Below the pieces are notes generated by a model, which did no database searches, was not told the DNA's origin, and worked only from the letters and a program-made list of their open reading frames with translations. The position numbers and the translations under genes are program-made. Positions 41,699-50,428 of a stretch of 64,000 bases of DNA are shown one piece after another; within the stretch, counting starts at the first letter, position 1; each line of letters starts with the position of its first letter. The stretch covers positions 1 to 64,000 of the forward strand of contig CAMDJV010000009.1 in NCBI GenBank assembly GCA_945901085.1. Direction: 5' to 3'. Source of the stretch: Rhodovarius crocodyli (lineage in GTDB: Bacteria > Pseudomonadota > Alphaproteobacteria > Acetobacterales > Acetobacteraceae).

Positions 41699-42660
41699 GC
41701 GAAGCCTGCTGGCACAGCGAGGCCCGGCTTGCAAAGGCAAAGCACCTTGAAGAGCCGGCCCATGCCCTCGGATGTCACGAGGCGTTGCGCGCCAGAGAGG
41801 ATCATGCCGGCCTGTTGCGGCGCGGATTGCGCCAGTATCGCGGCCCGGCTCATCAGCCCCAGCCTTTGCAAAAACAGCCCCTGCGGGATGGGGCCATGCC
41901 TATCCGCACCCCCCGCCGCCCGCGCCAGCGCCGCGAAATCGACATGCGCGGTCAGATCTGCGCTGCCCGGCGGGCCCAGCGGGTCAGCCGCCTGATGCGC
42001 GCGTAGCGCCTGCAGGCTGTCGCCCAGCGCGGTTTCGGCCGGGCCGTAATCGAGCAGCAGCGCGGACCCGCCCTGGGCGGCGATGCGCGCGGCGAGATGG
42101 GCAGCCAGCGCCTGCCCGGCCTCGCCCCGCTCCAGCACGCTGCCCTCGGGGGCCTCGGGCAGCCCCAGTTCGCTGGGCTGCTCGACGAAGGCGCCATGGG
42201 CGACGAAGCGCTCCATCCAGCCCTCCGCCCGCCGAATGAACTGGCGCACCGGCAGGGCATCGAAAAATTCATTGGCCAGGATGATGGCGGGGCCGGGCGG
42301 CACATCCTCCACCCGGTCAAACCACTGCACCGGGATGCCGGCCAGCGCCGCGCCCTGCCCCGCCCGCAGGCTGGCCGAGCTCTCGACCAGCGCGATCCGC
42401 GCCGCCGCCTGAAAACCCGGCACCATCTCACCCACCGCGCGCCAGGCATCGGCCATCAGGGTGCCGCGGCCCGGCCCCAGCTCCACCAGCCAGACCGCCG
42501 CGGGGGCACCCATTTGCTGCCACGTCACCGCGGCCCAAAGGCCCAGACATTCACCGAAAGCCTGGGAGATCTCCGGCGCGGTGGTGAAATGCGCCAGCGG
42601 GTCGGGCTGGGCATAAAACGCAGCATTGGCGCGCGCCATGAAGGCGTCCAGCCGCTCCAT
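41695..42660 (-). CDS. SAM-dependent methyltransferase, MidA/NDUFAF7 family
   Basis: A 321-residue class I methyltransferase. The SAM loop is VWLVELGPGRGTLMAD; the family's second motif, ILANEFFDALPVRQF, is complete. The eukaryotic homologue methylates an arginine of complex I during assembly; the bacterial role is assumed to be similar. The N-terminus keeps the DPLAHFTTAPEISQAFGE substrate loop. Its ATG at 42660 overlaps the lgt stop (TGATG), and pgeF follows with another overlap, so lgt, midA and pgeF are translated as a chain. Confidence 0.92.
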   Translation of the reverse strand: MERLDAFMARANAAFYAQPDPLAHFTTAPEISQAFGECLGLWAAVTWQQMGAPAAVWLVELGPGRGTLMADAWRAVGEMVPGFQAAARIALVESSASLRAGQGAALAGIPVQWFDRVEDVPPGPAIILANEFFDALPVRQFIRRAEGWMERFVAHGAFVEQPSELGLPEAPEGSVLERGEAGQALAAHLAARIAAQGGSALLLDYGPAETALGDSLQALRAHQAADPLGPPGSADLTAHVDFAALARAAGGADRHGPIPQGLFLQRLGLMSRAAILAQSAPQQAGMILSGAQRLVTSEGMGRLFKVLCLCKPGLAVPAGFA

Positions 42661-43466
42661 CACGGCCGCCGGGCGCGCCACATGAGCACGGCCCCGATGA
42701 GCATCATCGGCAGGGAGAGCAATTGGCCCATCGTGGTCCCCACCAGCAAGAAACCCAAATGCGCGTCGGGCTGACGAAAAAACTCGCCGATGCAGCGCGC
42801 CACGCCATAGCCGGCGATCAGCGCGCCGGTCAGGAAGCCCCGGCGTTCACGCAGGCCAGGGCGCGAGAACAGGGTGATCATGAGCAGGAACAGCGCCACA
42901 CCCTCGAGCCCTGCCTGATAAAGCTGGCTGGGGTGGCGCGGCAGGGCCATGGGGTCGGTGGGGAAGACCATCGCCCAGGGCACATCCGCCGGCCGGCCAT
43001 ACAGTTCTGCATTGACGAAATTGGCCAGCCTGCCGAAGAAAAGCCCAAGCGGCACGCCCACCGCCACCCTGTCACCAAAGCCCAGCGGCGAGAGTTTCTG
43101 CGCCCGGCAGAATAGCCAGGCCGCCACGATCACGCCCAGGGCGCCGCCATGGAAGGCCATACCACCCTGCCAGACCATGGGAATTTCCCATGGTGCGAAA
43201 AGGTAATGGCCAGGGCGATAGAACAGCACATAGCCCAGCCGGCCACCGATGATGATGCCCAGCGTGGCCCAGGAGATGAAATCATCCATCTGCTGCGGCG
43301 TGGCCACCGCAGGGGAGGTCTGCACCAGCCGCCGCCCCAGCCGCCAGGCGGCAAGAATGCCGGCGATATAGGCCAGGGCGTACCAGCGGATTCCCAATGG
43401 TCCGATCTGAATGGCGACCGGGTCGATCATCGGGAAGGCCCAGATGGGCAGAATGGTGGGAATCAT
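42660..43466 (-). CDS. lgt: Prolipoprotein diacylglyceryl transferase
   Basis: A 268-residue, seven-helix inner membrane enzyme that transfers diacylglycerol to the lipobox cysteine of prolipoproteins. The family signature GLFFGRLANFVNAELYGRPAD is present, as are HGGALGV and RHPSQLYQAGLEGV. TssJ and the lipoprotein nearby are its natural substrates. The ATG at 43466 gives a normal-length protein; the frame continues further back over the divergent small gene but without support. Confidence 0.95.
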   Translation of the reverse strand: MIPTILPIWAFPMIDPVAIQIGPLGIRWYALAYIAGILAAWRLGRRLVQTSPAVATPQQMDDFISWATLGIIIGGRLGYVLFYRPGHYLFAPWEIPMVWQGGMAFHGGALGVIVAAWLFCRAQKLSPLGFGDRVAVGVPLGLFFGRLANFVNAELYGRPADVPWAMVFPTDPMALPRHPSQLYQAGLEGVALFLLMITLFSRPGLRERRGFLTGALIAGYGVARCIGEFFRQPDAHLGFLLVGTTMGQLLSLPMMLIGAVLMWRARRP

Positions 43467-43523
43467 GCGGCCTCGTGGGCTGTGACGGAGTGGGGTATAG
43501 GCGATTGCAGCAAGGAGATCATC

Positions 43524-43853
43524 ATGGCGGGTAGCAAAGACGGCGTTCGGCAGCGGCTGGACGATCTGGCGGGAATGGCCGGCGGCGCTTTCAGCGTTCT
43601 GGCCGGGCTGAAGAATGAGGCCGGGCAATTGGCGAAATCCCGCGCCGATGCCTTTGCCCAGCGCATGGAGCTGGTCCGGCGGGAGGAGTTCGAGGCTGCC
43701 CTCGAACTCGCCCGGCGCGCGCGCGAAGAGACGGAGGTTCTGGCCGAGAAGCTGGCCGCACTCGAGGCCCGGCTCTCCCGACTGGAGGCCGGCCGGGGCG
43801 ATGCGGCGGGCAACATCATGATTGCGCGGGCCGATTCGTCCACAGAAGCGTAG
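43524..43853 (+). CDS. ubiK: UbiK/BMFP-domain protein
   Basis: A 109-residue protein with a short variable N-terminus and a C-terminal coiled coil (FEAALELARRAREETEVLAEKLAALEARLSRLEAG) typical of the YqiC/UbiK (BMFP) family. UbiK trimerises by its coil and helps ubiquinone synthesis. The ATG at 43524 has AAGGAG six bases upstream. It is divergent from lgt across 57 bases, which must hold both promoters. Confidence 0.85.
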   Translation: MAGSKDGVRQRLDDLAGMAGGAFSVLAGLKNEAGQLAKSRADAFAQRMELVRREEFEAALELARRAREETEVLAEKLAALEARLSRLEAGRGDAAGNIMIARADSSTEA

Positions 43854-44043
43854 CATTTCCCCTCTTGCGGCGCGGGATTCAGGCCTCATACGCTAGGTGT
43901 GGTGGTGCAGGGCGTCGTTAACCCCAATACCTGGGTCTGGGGCCCAGGGGGAGAGTGGCGACAAAGCCCGGCATCGCGGTGGCACGTGGTTCAGACCTTG
44001 GGTGATTTCGCCCTCGGTCATCACGCTTGAGAAGGGTTCTGCG

Positions 44044-44550
44044 ATGACCTCCATGTTGACCCAGGAATTCCACGAAACCGCGACCAATCCGCTCGATGTG
44101 CTTGAGCAGATTCTCAGTTCCAATGAATGGGCCTGCGAGCGGCAATCGGACGGGGAGATGGTGGCGGAGGCGCCCGGCAAATGGGGCAGCTACGCCATGT
44201 TCTTCTCCTGGGCGGGGGAGATCAGCGCCATGCATTTTTCCTGCGCCTTCGATATCAAGGTGCCGGCCAATCGGCGCGGCGCGCTTTATGAATTGCTGGC
44301 GCTGGCCAATGAGCGGCTCTGGATCGGCCATTTCGGGCTGGAAAGCGATGATGGCGTGCCGGTGTTTCGCCATGCCGTGCTGCTGCGCGGCGCCCCCGGG
44401 GCCAGCGCTGAAAGCCTGGAAGATCTGGTCGATATCGCGCTGAACGAGTGCGAGCGCTTCTTCCCCGCCTTTCAGTTCGTGCTTTGGGGCGGCAAGGCGC
44501 CCAAGGATGCGCTGGAAGCGGCGTTGCTGGATTGCGTCGGCGAGGCCTGA
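44044..44550 (+). CDS. YbjN-domain protein
   Basis: A 168-residue protein of the YbjN family (a secretion-chaperone-like fold, named for a proposed role in sensory regulation in enterobacteria). The core runs through FHETATNPLDVLEQILSSNEWACERQ, ALYELLALANERLWIGHFGLESDDGVPVFRHAVLLRG and EDLVDIALNECERFFPAFQFVLWGG. The start is ATG 44044 with AAGG upstream. The 190 bases before it contain no gene; a six-base inverted repeat at 43930-43948 is the only structure seen. Confidence 0.88.
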   Translation: MTSMLTQEFHETATNPLDVLEQILSSNEWACERQSDGEMVAEAPGKWGSYAMFFSWAGEISAMHFSCAFDIKVPANRRGALYELLALANERLWIGHFGLESDDGVPVFRHAVLLRGAPGASAESLEDLVDIALNECERFFPAFQFVLWGGKAPKDALEAALLDCVGEA

Positions 44551-44563
44551 GCGCCTATTCGCC

Positions 44564-45175
44564 TCAGGCCAGAATATCCAGCAGCGAGGCCAGGGGGAGC
44601 GGCGCATCGGGCGGTGCCACCGCGGCCCATAACCCACGCGGCACATAGAGCGCTGCCAGCCCAGCGGCGCGGGCGGGCAGAATGTCATTATCCACCCTGT
44701 CGCCCACATAGGTAATCGCCGCGGGCGGGGCGGCGCAATGTTCGATCACCCGGTCGAAAAAGCGCGGATCGGGCTTTTGTACCCCCCAACCGGCGGAGGT
44801 GGCGATGAAATCGGCGCCCAGATTCAGCGCCTCAAGGGCGGGCCCTGCCTCGAGGGGCTGGTTGCCGGCGATGCCGATACGAAAGCCGCGCGCCCGCAAT
44901 GCGGCGAAGGCGGGGCGGACATCGGGGTAGAGGTCGGCCTCCAGCGGCGCATCCTGCGCCAGCCTGGCGCGGCGAATGGCCATGATGTCATGTCCCGGGG
45001 CCAGGCGCTGCATGGTGTGACGGTGGCTCAGCCCCTGGGCGATATCCTCGCACAGGGCGCCCCAAAGCGTTTCATAAGGCACCGCCAGATGCGCGGCCCA
45101 GCCCTGCCAGACGCGGGTCTCATCAACGAGAACGCCGCCGACATCGAAGACGAACCAGGCTTCGGCCGGCGGCAA
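44564..45175 (-). CDS. HAD-superfamily hydrolase
   Basis: A 203-residue HAD-IA type phosphatase. Motif I is VFDVGGVLVDE (the nucleophile Asp is followed by V instead of the usual LDGT), motif II lies near GIAGNQ, motif III is KPDPRFFD, and motif IV YVGDRVDND. The cap is a small helical one. The TTG at 45175 is taken as start because GAGAAGAG lies at the end of fabI just before it, and the gene follows fabI closely. The substrate is unknown. Confidence 0.85.
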   Translation of the reverse strand: MPPAEAWFVFDVGGVLVDETRVWQGWAAHLAVPYETLWGALCEDIAQGLSHRHTMQRLAPGHDIMAIRRARLAQDAPLEADLYPDVRPAFAALRARGFRIGIAGNQPLEAGPALEALNLGADFIATSAGWGVQKPDPRFFDRVIEHCAAPPAAITYVGDRVDNDILPARAAGLAALYVPRGLWAAVAPPDAPLPLASLLDILA

Positions 45176-45180
45176 GGCGC

Positions 45181-46023
45181 TCAGCTCTTCTCGATGGTCA
45201 AATCCGGCGCATCGGGGTGCTTCATGCCCACCAGATGGTAGCCGCAATCCACGTGATGCACCTCGCCGGTCACCCCGGCCGAGAGCGGGCTGAGGAAATA
45301 CAGCCCCGAGCCGCCCACCTCCTCCAGCGTCACATTCCGTCGCATGGGGGAATTATGCTGGTTCCATTTGAGGATATAGCCGAAATCGCCGATCCCGCTC
45401 GCAGCCAAGGTCTTGATCGGGCCGGCGGAAATCGCGTTCACGCGGATCTGCCGCTCACCCAGATCGGCCGCCATATAGCGCACCGAGGCCTCCAGCGCCG
45501 CCTTGGCCACGCCCATCACATTGTAATGCGGCACCCAACGCTCGGCGCCCAAATAACTGAGCGTGAGCATAGAGCCACCCTCCTTCATCATCGCCGCCGC
45601 CCGCCGCCCGGTGGCCGCGAAGGAATAGCAAGAGATGTCCATCGCCTGGAGAAACGCCTCCCGCGGCGTATCAATGAAGCGACCGCGCAGGTAATCCTTA
45701 TTGGCGAAGCCAATGGCATGCACCAGGAAATCCAGCTCGCCCCAGCGTTCCTTCAGTGCATCGAAGGTGGCGTCGATCTGCGCGTCATCGCCCACATCGC
45801 AGGGCAGCACGAGGTCGGAGCCGACCGAGGCGGCCAGCGGGCGCACCCGCTTCTCCAGCGCCTCACCTTGGAAGGTGAAGGCGAGTTCGGCCCCCTGCGC
45901 GGCGCAGGCCTGGGCGATGGCCCAGGCGATCGAGCGATGATTGGCCACACCCATGATCAGGCCGCGGCGGCCGGCCATCAAATTTCCGGTGGGGATAGCA
46001 GCTTGGCTGACAGTGTCCGGCAT
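45181..46023 (-). CDS. fabI: Enoyl-[acyl-carrier-protein] reductase (NADH)
   Basis: A 280-residue FabI, the last reduction step of fatty-acid elongation and the target of triclosan. It has the [13 protein letters not shown] cofactor loop, the FVHAIGF segment and the catalytic Tyr-x6-Lys in [20 protein letters not shown]. The [13 protein letters not shown] loop is normal. The ATG at 46023 gives a short leader of about ten residues before the Rossmann fold; an ATG at 45978 is also possible. It is divergent from pdxH. Confidence 0.96.
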   Translation of the reverse strand: MPDTVSQAAIPTGNLMAGRRGLIMGVANHRSIAWAIAQACAAQGAELAFTFQGEALEKRVRPLAASVGSDLVLPCDVGDDAQIDATFDALKERWGELDFLVHAIGFANKDYLRGRFIDTPREAFLQAMDISCYSFAATGRRAAAMMKEGGSMLTLSYLGAERWVPHYNVMGVAKAALEASVRYMAADLGERQIRVNAISAGPIKTLAASGIGDFGYILKWNQHNSPMRRNVTLEEVGGSGLYFLSPLSAGVTGEVHHVDCGYHLVGMKHPDAPDLTIEKS

Positions 46024-46112
46024 GGTGCTCGCGGCTATGGTTGAAGAGGTGGGGTTGTGGTGGCACATGGCCATGGTCCGGGCAAGGCCCGGTTCATTTC
46101 TGGATATTTCGC

Positions 46113-46703
46113 ATGAGCCCCACGCCGCCCGCCGACCCCTATGCGATCTTCGCCGAATGGATGGCCGAGGCCACGGCCTCGGAGGTGAATGACCCCAATG
46201 CCATGTGCCTGGCCACCTGCACGCCTGATGGAAGGCCGAGTGCGCGGATGGTGCTGCTCAAGGGCGTCGATCCGCGTGGTTTCGTCTTTTATACCAATCT
46301 CGAGAGCCGCAAGGGCTCGGAATTGGCTATAAATCCGCAGGCCGCGCTGTGTTTTCACTGGAAAAGCCTGGCCCGCTCCATTCGCGTGGAAGGCCAGGTG
46401 GAGAAGGTGACGGAGGCCGAGGCCGATGCCTATTACGCCAGCCGCTCCCGCGGGAGCCGGATCGGCGCCTGGGCATCGCGCCAGTCCCGCCCGTTGGAGG
46501 GGCGCTTCGCCCTGGAGAAGGCGGTGGCGGAATACACGATGAAATTCGGCATCAGCGAGATACCCCGGCCGGCGCATTGGTCGGGTTTTCGGGTGCTGCC
46601 GGCGCGAATCGAGTTCTGGCGCGACATGCCCTTCCGGCTGCATGAGCGGCGGGTCTTCACCGCCACTGCCGATGGCTGGGGCACCGAGGCGCTCTTCCCC
46701 TGA
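46113..46703 (+). CDS. pdxH: Pyridoxamine 5'-phosphate oxidase
   Basis: A 196-residue PdxH, an FMN enzyme that makes pyridoxal 5'-phosphate. Family marks are [60 protein letters not shown], and the C-terminal [18 protein letters not shown] (the RPxxxEFW-type signature). Its stop overlaps the next gene's start (TGATGG). The ATG at 46113 is chosen by alignment to the family; the preceding sequence shows no strong ribosome site. Confidence 0.95.
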   Translation: MSPTPPADPYAIFAEWMAEATASEVNDPNAMCLATCTPDGRPSARMVLLKGVDPRGFVFYTNLESRKGSELAINPQAALCFHWKSLARSIRVEGQVEKVTEAEADAYYASRSRGSRIGAWASRQSRPLEGRFALEKAVAEYTMKFGISEIPRPAHWSGFRVLPARIEFWRDMPFRLHERRVFTATADGWGTEALFP

Positions 46704-48148
46704 TGGCCATTCCCGCCGCCCAGCGGGAGGTGGCGGATTTCCTCGCCGGTATTACCGGCCAGGGGGTGGTGGAGACGCATATCTCGGCGGTGTTTCTTGG
46801 CCGGGATGAGGTGCTGAAACTCAAAAAAGCGGTTGATTTCGGTTTTTTGAATTTTTTGTCGCTGGCCGAGCGCGGCCGGCTGATCGCCCATGAGCAGGCC
46901 CTGAATGCCCCCGCAGCGCCTGGGCTCTATCTCGGGCCGGTGGCCATCACCCGCGATCACGATGGCGCCCTGGCGCTGGGTGGCGCGGGCGAGGTGGTGG
47001 ATTGGGTGCTGCGGATGCGCCGGCTGCCAGCGGGTGACTTCCTCGATGCCCATGCCCCGCTCGACGGGCCAGGGCTCGATGCGCTGGCCGATGCGGTGGT
47101 GGCGCTGCACCAGGCCGCGCCCCAGCGCGCAGCCGGCGACCCTGGCACGCTGCTGGAGGGCAATCGCCAATCCGGCCTCAGCGCCGGCCTGCCGCCCGAG
47201 GCGGTGGCGGCATGGGCGGCGGCCGCCATCGCGCAGCTGCAGGCCCTCACCCCATGGCTGGCCTCGCGCCGGGCATTTCAGCGCCGCTGCCATGGCGATT
47301 TGCATCTGGGCAATCTCTGCCTGATCGAGGGCCGGCCCACGCCCTTCGACGCGCTGGAATTTTCCGAAGATCTGGCCAGCATCGACACCGGCTATGACCT
47401 CGCCTTCCTGCTGATGGACCTTGACCAACGCTGGGGCCGCGCCACCGCCAATCGGGTGATGAACCGCTACATCGCCCGCAGCGGCGATGTGGGCTTGCTG
47501 CGCGGGCTGCCACTCTGGCTTTCGATGCGCGCCTTCATCCGCGCCCATGTCACGGCGCGCAGCGGTGCTGATGCCACAGCCCTAATGGGGGCCGCCCTAG
47601 CCTATCTCAACCCGCCGCCGCCCCGGTTGGTGGCCATTGGCGGGCTGCAGGGGACCGGTAAATCCACCCTGGCGCGGGCCTTGGCACCAGGGCTGGGCGC
47701 TGCCCCCGGCGCGCTGGTCCTGCGCAGCGATGAATTGCGCAAACGCCGCGCCGGAATCGCCCCCGAAACGCCTCTGCCGCCCGAGGCCTACAGCGCCGAG
47801 GAGAGCGCCGCCGTCTTCGCCACCCTGCGCACCGAGGCTGCCGAGGCGCTCGCCGCCGGCCATGCCGTGGTGGCCGATGCTGTCTTCCAGCGCCCGGCGG
47901 AGCGCGATGCGCTCGCGGCCCTCTTCACCCCCTTCCAGGGTTTCTGGCTGGAGGCACCGCTCTCAGTGCTGCAGGCGCGGATCAAAGCCCGGCACAATGA
48001 CGCATCGGACGCGAACATCGCCGTTCTGCAAGCCACCGCCGCGCGCGATTGCGGGCCCATCGACTGGGCCCGGCTGGACGCCACCGCCGATGCGCAGGCC
48101 GCGGCCCGCAAGATGCTGCTGGACGCACCCCCTGCCGCTTCGCCATAA
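46703..48148 (+). CDS. Fused aminoglycoside-phosphotransferase-like and P-loop kinase protein
   Basis: A 481-residue two-domain protein. The first about 310 residues are an APH/choline-kinase fold (HGDLHLGNLCLIEGRPTPFDALEF, with the catalytic HGDxHxxN and the DxD-like IDTGYDLAFLLMDLD). The remaining about 170 residues are an AAA-type P-loop kinase (GGLQGTGKSTLARALA). This fusion is known as a COG2187/COG0645 family of unknown substrate and should not be taken as an antibiotic-resistance gene. Confidence 0.9.
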   Translation: MAIPAAQREVADFLAGITGQGVVETHISAVFLGRDEVLKLKKAVDFGFLNFLSLAERGRLIAHEQALNAPAAPGLYLGPVAITRDHDGALALGGAGEVVDWVLRMRRLPAGDFLDAHAPLDGPGLDALADAVVALHQAAPQRAAGDPGTLLEGNRQSGLSAGLPPEAVAAWAAAAIAQLQALTPWLASRRAFQRRCHGDLHLGNLCLIEGRPTPFDALEFSEDLASIDTGYDLAFLLMDLDQRWGRATANRVMNRYIARSGDVGLLRGLPLWLSMRAFIRAHVTARSGADATALMGAALAYLNPPPPRLVAIGGLQGTGKSTLARALAPGLGAAPGALVLRSDELRKRRAGIAPETPLPPEAYSAEESAAVFATLRTEAAEALAAGHAVVADAVFQRPAERDALAALFTPFQGFWLEAPLSVLQARIKARHNDASDANIAVLQATAARDCGPIDWARLDATADAQAAARKMLLDAPPAASP

Positions 48149-48179
48149 CGGCTGCTCAAAGGGTTCGAGGGAGAAAAAC

Positions 48180-49058
48180 ATGGCATTCCGTCGATTGCTG
48201 GTGCCGCTGACCGGCACCGCCGCGGGCGAGGCCGCCATCGCGACCGCGCTGATGACAGCGCGCATCTGGGGCGCGCATGTGCATTGCCTGCATGTGCGGG
48301 TGGATGCGCGCGATGTCGCACCCTTGGCAGGCGAAGGCCTCTCGGGCGCGATGATCGAGGAGATGATGGCCGCCACCGAGCGCGAATCCGGCGAACGCGC
48401 CAACCGCGTGAAGGCGCTGTTCGACCGCATGGCCGGCGCTTTGGGCGATGTGACCCTGGCTGACAGCGCCGAGGTGGCGAATAAGACCGATGGCGTCACC
48501 CTCTCCTTCGAGAGCATTGCCGGGCGGGAAGAGGATGTGGTGGCGCAGCAATCGCGCCTTTATGACCTGGCCGTGGTGCCGCATCCGGAGGCCGATGAGG
48601 ATGTCTCCTCCTCCGATGCGCTGCACGCCGTGCTGTTCGATTCCGGCCGGCCGGTGCTGATCGCGCCACGCCGCGCACCCGCCTCCATCGGCACGCGCAT
48701 CTGCTGTGCCTGGAATGGCACGGCCGAGAGTGCCGCCGCCATGGCCGCAGCCCTGCCCTGGCTGCATCAGAGCAATGCCTGCCGCGTGCTCTATGCCGAT
48801 GAATACCAGCGCCGTGGGCCGAAGGTGGAGGGCATCATGTCCTACCTGCACTGGCATGGCGTGGATGCCGGCAGCCAGATGTTCAAGCCAGCCAACAGGG
48901 ATGTCGGCGCTGGGCTGCTAGGGGCGGTGGCCGATTACAATGCCGATTTGCTTTGCATGGGCGCCTATAGCCATTCGCGCATCCGCCAACTGATCCTGGG
49001 CGGCGTGACGCGGCATGTGCTGGAGAAGAGCGAGATTCCCGTCCTGATGTGTCGGTGA
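48180..49058 (+). CDS. Universal stress protein, two-domain type
   Basis: A 292-residue protein with two UspA-like domains. The second has the ATP-binding-like GAYSHSRIRQLILGGVTRHVLEKSEIPVLM (G-x2-G/A-x9-G-S/T type), whereas the first lacks it. The start ATG 48180 follows GAGGGAGAAAAAC. It comes 32 bases after the APH-fusion gene, and its end overlaps the acetyltransferase gene. Confidence 0.88.
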   Translation: MAFRRLLVPLTGTAAGEAAIATALMTARIWGAHVHCLHVRVDARDVAPLAGEGLSGAMIEEMMAATERESGERANRVKALFDRMAGALGDVTLADSAEVANKTDGVTLSFESIAGREEDVVAQQSRLYDLAVVPHPEADEDVSSSDALHAVLFDSGRPVLIAPRRAPASIGTRICCAWNGTAESAAAMAAALPWLHQSNACRVLYADEYQRRGPKVEGIMSYLHWHGVDAGSQMFKPANRDVGAGLLGAVADYNADLLCMGAYSHSRIRQLILGGVTRHVLEKSEIPVLMCR

Positions 49059-49627
49059 TTCTGGTTCGACCGGCGCGCGAGCACCTGCCGGCCTATTGGG
49101 CGGCGCTGGAGCGCGGCTGGTCACCAGACCTGATCACCCCGCGCGAGACGGCGCTGCATGAACTGCGCTTCATCGCCGAGGACCCGGAGGGCTTTCTCGA
49201 CGCGCTCGATGATCCGTCGGCGAAAAACGGCCCGGTGACATTTCCAGACGGCAGCACCAGGCCGCGCCTGCCCAGCTTCCGCCGTTGGATGTGGGATGGC
49301 GGGTTCTGCGGCGCGATCGACTTTCGCTGGCAGCACGGCACGCCGGCCCTGCCGCCCCATATCCTGGGGCATATCGGCTATAATGTGGTGGGCTGGAAGC
49401 GCCGGCAGGGTATTGCCACCCGCGCGCTGGGGCTGCTGCTGGTTGAGATCGCACCGCTGGGGCTGCCTTATGTCGAGGTGACGACAGAGCCCGAGAATAC
49501 CGGCTCCATCGCGGTGATCGAGGCCAATGGCGGGGTTTTTATCGAGACCTTCACTAAGGATGCCGCCTATTCTGGCGGGCCGGGCCTTCGCTATAGCATC
49601 ACGCTATCGGCCGGAGGCGCAGGATGA
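49049..49627 (+). CDS. GNAT-family N-acetyltransferase
   Basis: A 192-residue acetyltransferase-like protein. The acetyl-CoA loop is in VVGWKRRQGIATRALGLLLVE (Q/R-x-x-G-x-A), with ENTGSIAVIEANGGVF as the C-terminal beta-alpha motif. The substrate is unknown. The start is GTG 49049; GTG 49055, in a GTGA overlap with the upstream stop, is also possible. Confidence 0.87.
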   Translation: MSVILVRPAREHLPAYWAALERGWSPDLITPRETALHELRFIAEDPEGFLDALDDPSAKNGPVTFPDGSTRPRLPSFRRWMWDGGFCGAIDFRWQHGTPALPPHILGHIGYNVVGWKRRQGIATRALGLLLVEIAPLGLPYVEVTTEPENTGSIAVIEANGGVFIETFTKDAAYSGGPGLRYSITLSAGGAG

Positions 49628-49677
49628 ATGCCGCGATCACGGCCACCAAGCACAGCAGGGGATTACCAGCAGCATGA
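49624..49677 (+). CDS. Possible 17-residue coupling ORF
   Basis: A frame MNAAITATKHSRGLPAA starts in an ATGA overlap with the GNAT stop and ends in an ATGA overlap with the pirin start. It would carry ribosomes from one gene to the next. No relative is known to me; it may be a chance frame. Confidence 0.25.
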   Translation: MNAAITATKHSRGLPAA

Positions 49678-50375
49678 TCGACATCCGGCCCTTCAACACC
49701 CTCGGCGCGGCCGATTTCGGCTGGCTGAAGGCCAAGCACCACTTCTCCTTCGGCCATTACCGCGACCCCGCGCGCGACCATTGGGGCAATCTGCGTGTCT
49801 GGAATGATGACGAGATCGCCCCAGGCAAGGGCTTTGCGCCACACCCCCACCGCGACATGGAAATCATCACCTATGTTCGCCAGGGCGCCATCACCCATCG
49901 CGACAATATGGGCAATGAGGGCCGCACCGAGGCGGGCGACGTGCAGATCATGTCCGCCGGCACCGGCGTGACGCATAGCGAGTATAATCTCGAACCCGAG
50001 ACCACCAAAATCTTCCAGATCTGGATCATGCCCGACCGCATCGGCGCCACGCCGAACTGGGGCGCCAAGACCTTCCCCAAGGCGGCGCGCGAGGCCGGCT
50101 TCGAGGTGCTGGCCAGCGGCCGTGATGGCGATCTGGGCGCGCTGCCGATCAACGCCGATGCGGCGGTGATGGCCACGACGCTCAGCCCCGGCCAGACCCT
50201 TATCCAACCCCTCGCACCGGGGCGCGTGGCCTATCTGGTGCCTGCCCGTGGCAGCGTGACGGTGAATGGCGTGACACTGAACCCGCGGGACGGGGCGGCG
50301 ATACGTGACGAGGCGGAGTTGCGCATCATTGCCGAGGACGAGGCCGAGTTGGTGATGGTGGAGGCCGCTGGCTGA
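49674..50375 (+). CDS. Pirin family protein
   Basis: A 233-residue bicupin of the pirin family (YhhW-like quercetinase group). The metal site of the first cupin is formed by the histidines in APHPHRDMEIITYVRQG and the GVTHSEYN segment (H-x-H and a later His). The mature protein is probably iron-bound; relatives cleave quercetin. It is in a run of closely spaced genes with the FAD enzyme that follows. Confidence 0.9.
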   Translation: MIDIRPFNTLGAADFGWLKAKHHFSFGHYRDPARDHWGNLRVWNDDEIAPGKGFAPHPHRDMEIITYVRQGAITHRDNMGNEGRTEAGDVQIMSAGTGVTHSEYNLEPETTKIFQIWIMPDRIGATPNWGAKTFPKAAREAGFEVLASGRDGDLGALPINADAAVMATTLSPGQTLIQPLAPGRVAYLVPARGSVTVNGVTLNPRDGAAIRDEAELRIIAEDEAELVMVEAAG

Positions 50376-50428
50376 GCCGACCCGAACGGGTCTTGCCAGC
50401 GGCACGGGCTTGCCCCAACTCGGGGCGC

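Noticed and set aside
43930-43948. Six-base inverted repeat CCTGGG/CCCAGG before the YbjN gene.
   Set aside because: Short, GC-rich and without a T-tract; expected by chance at this GC content.
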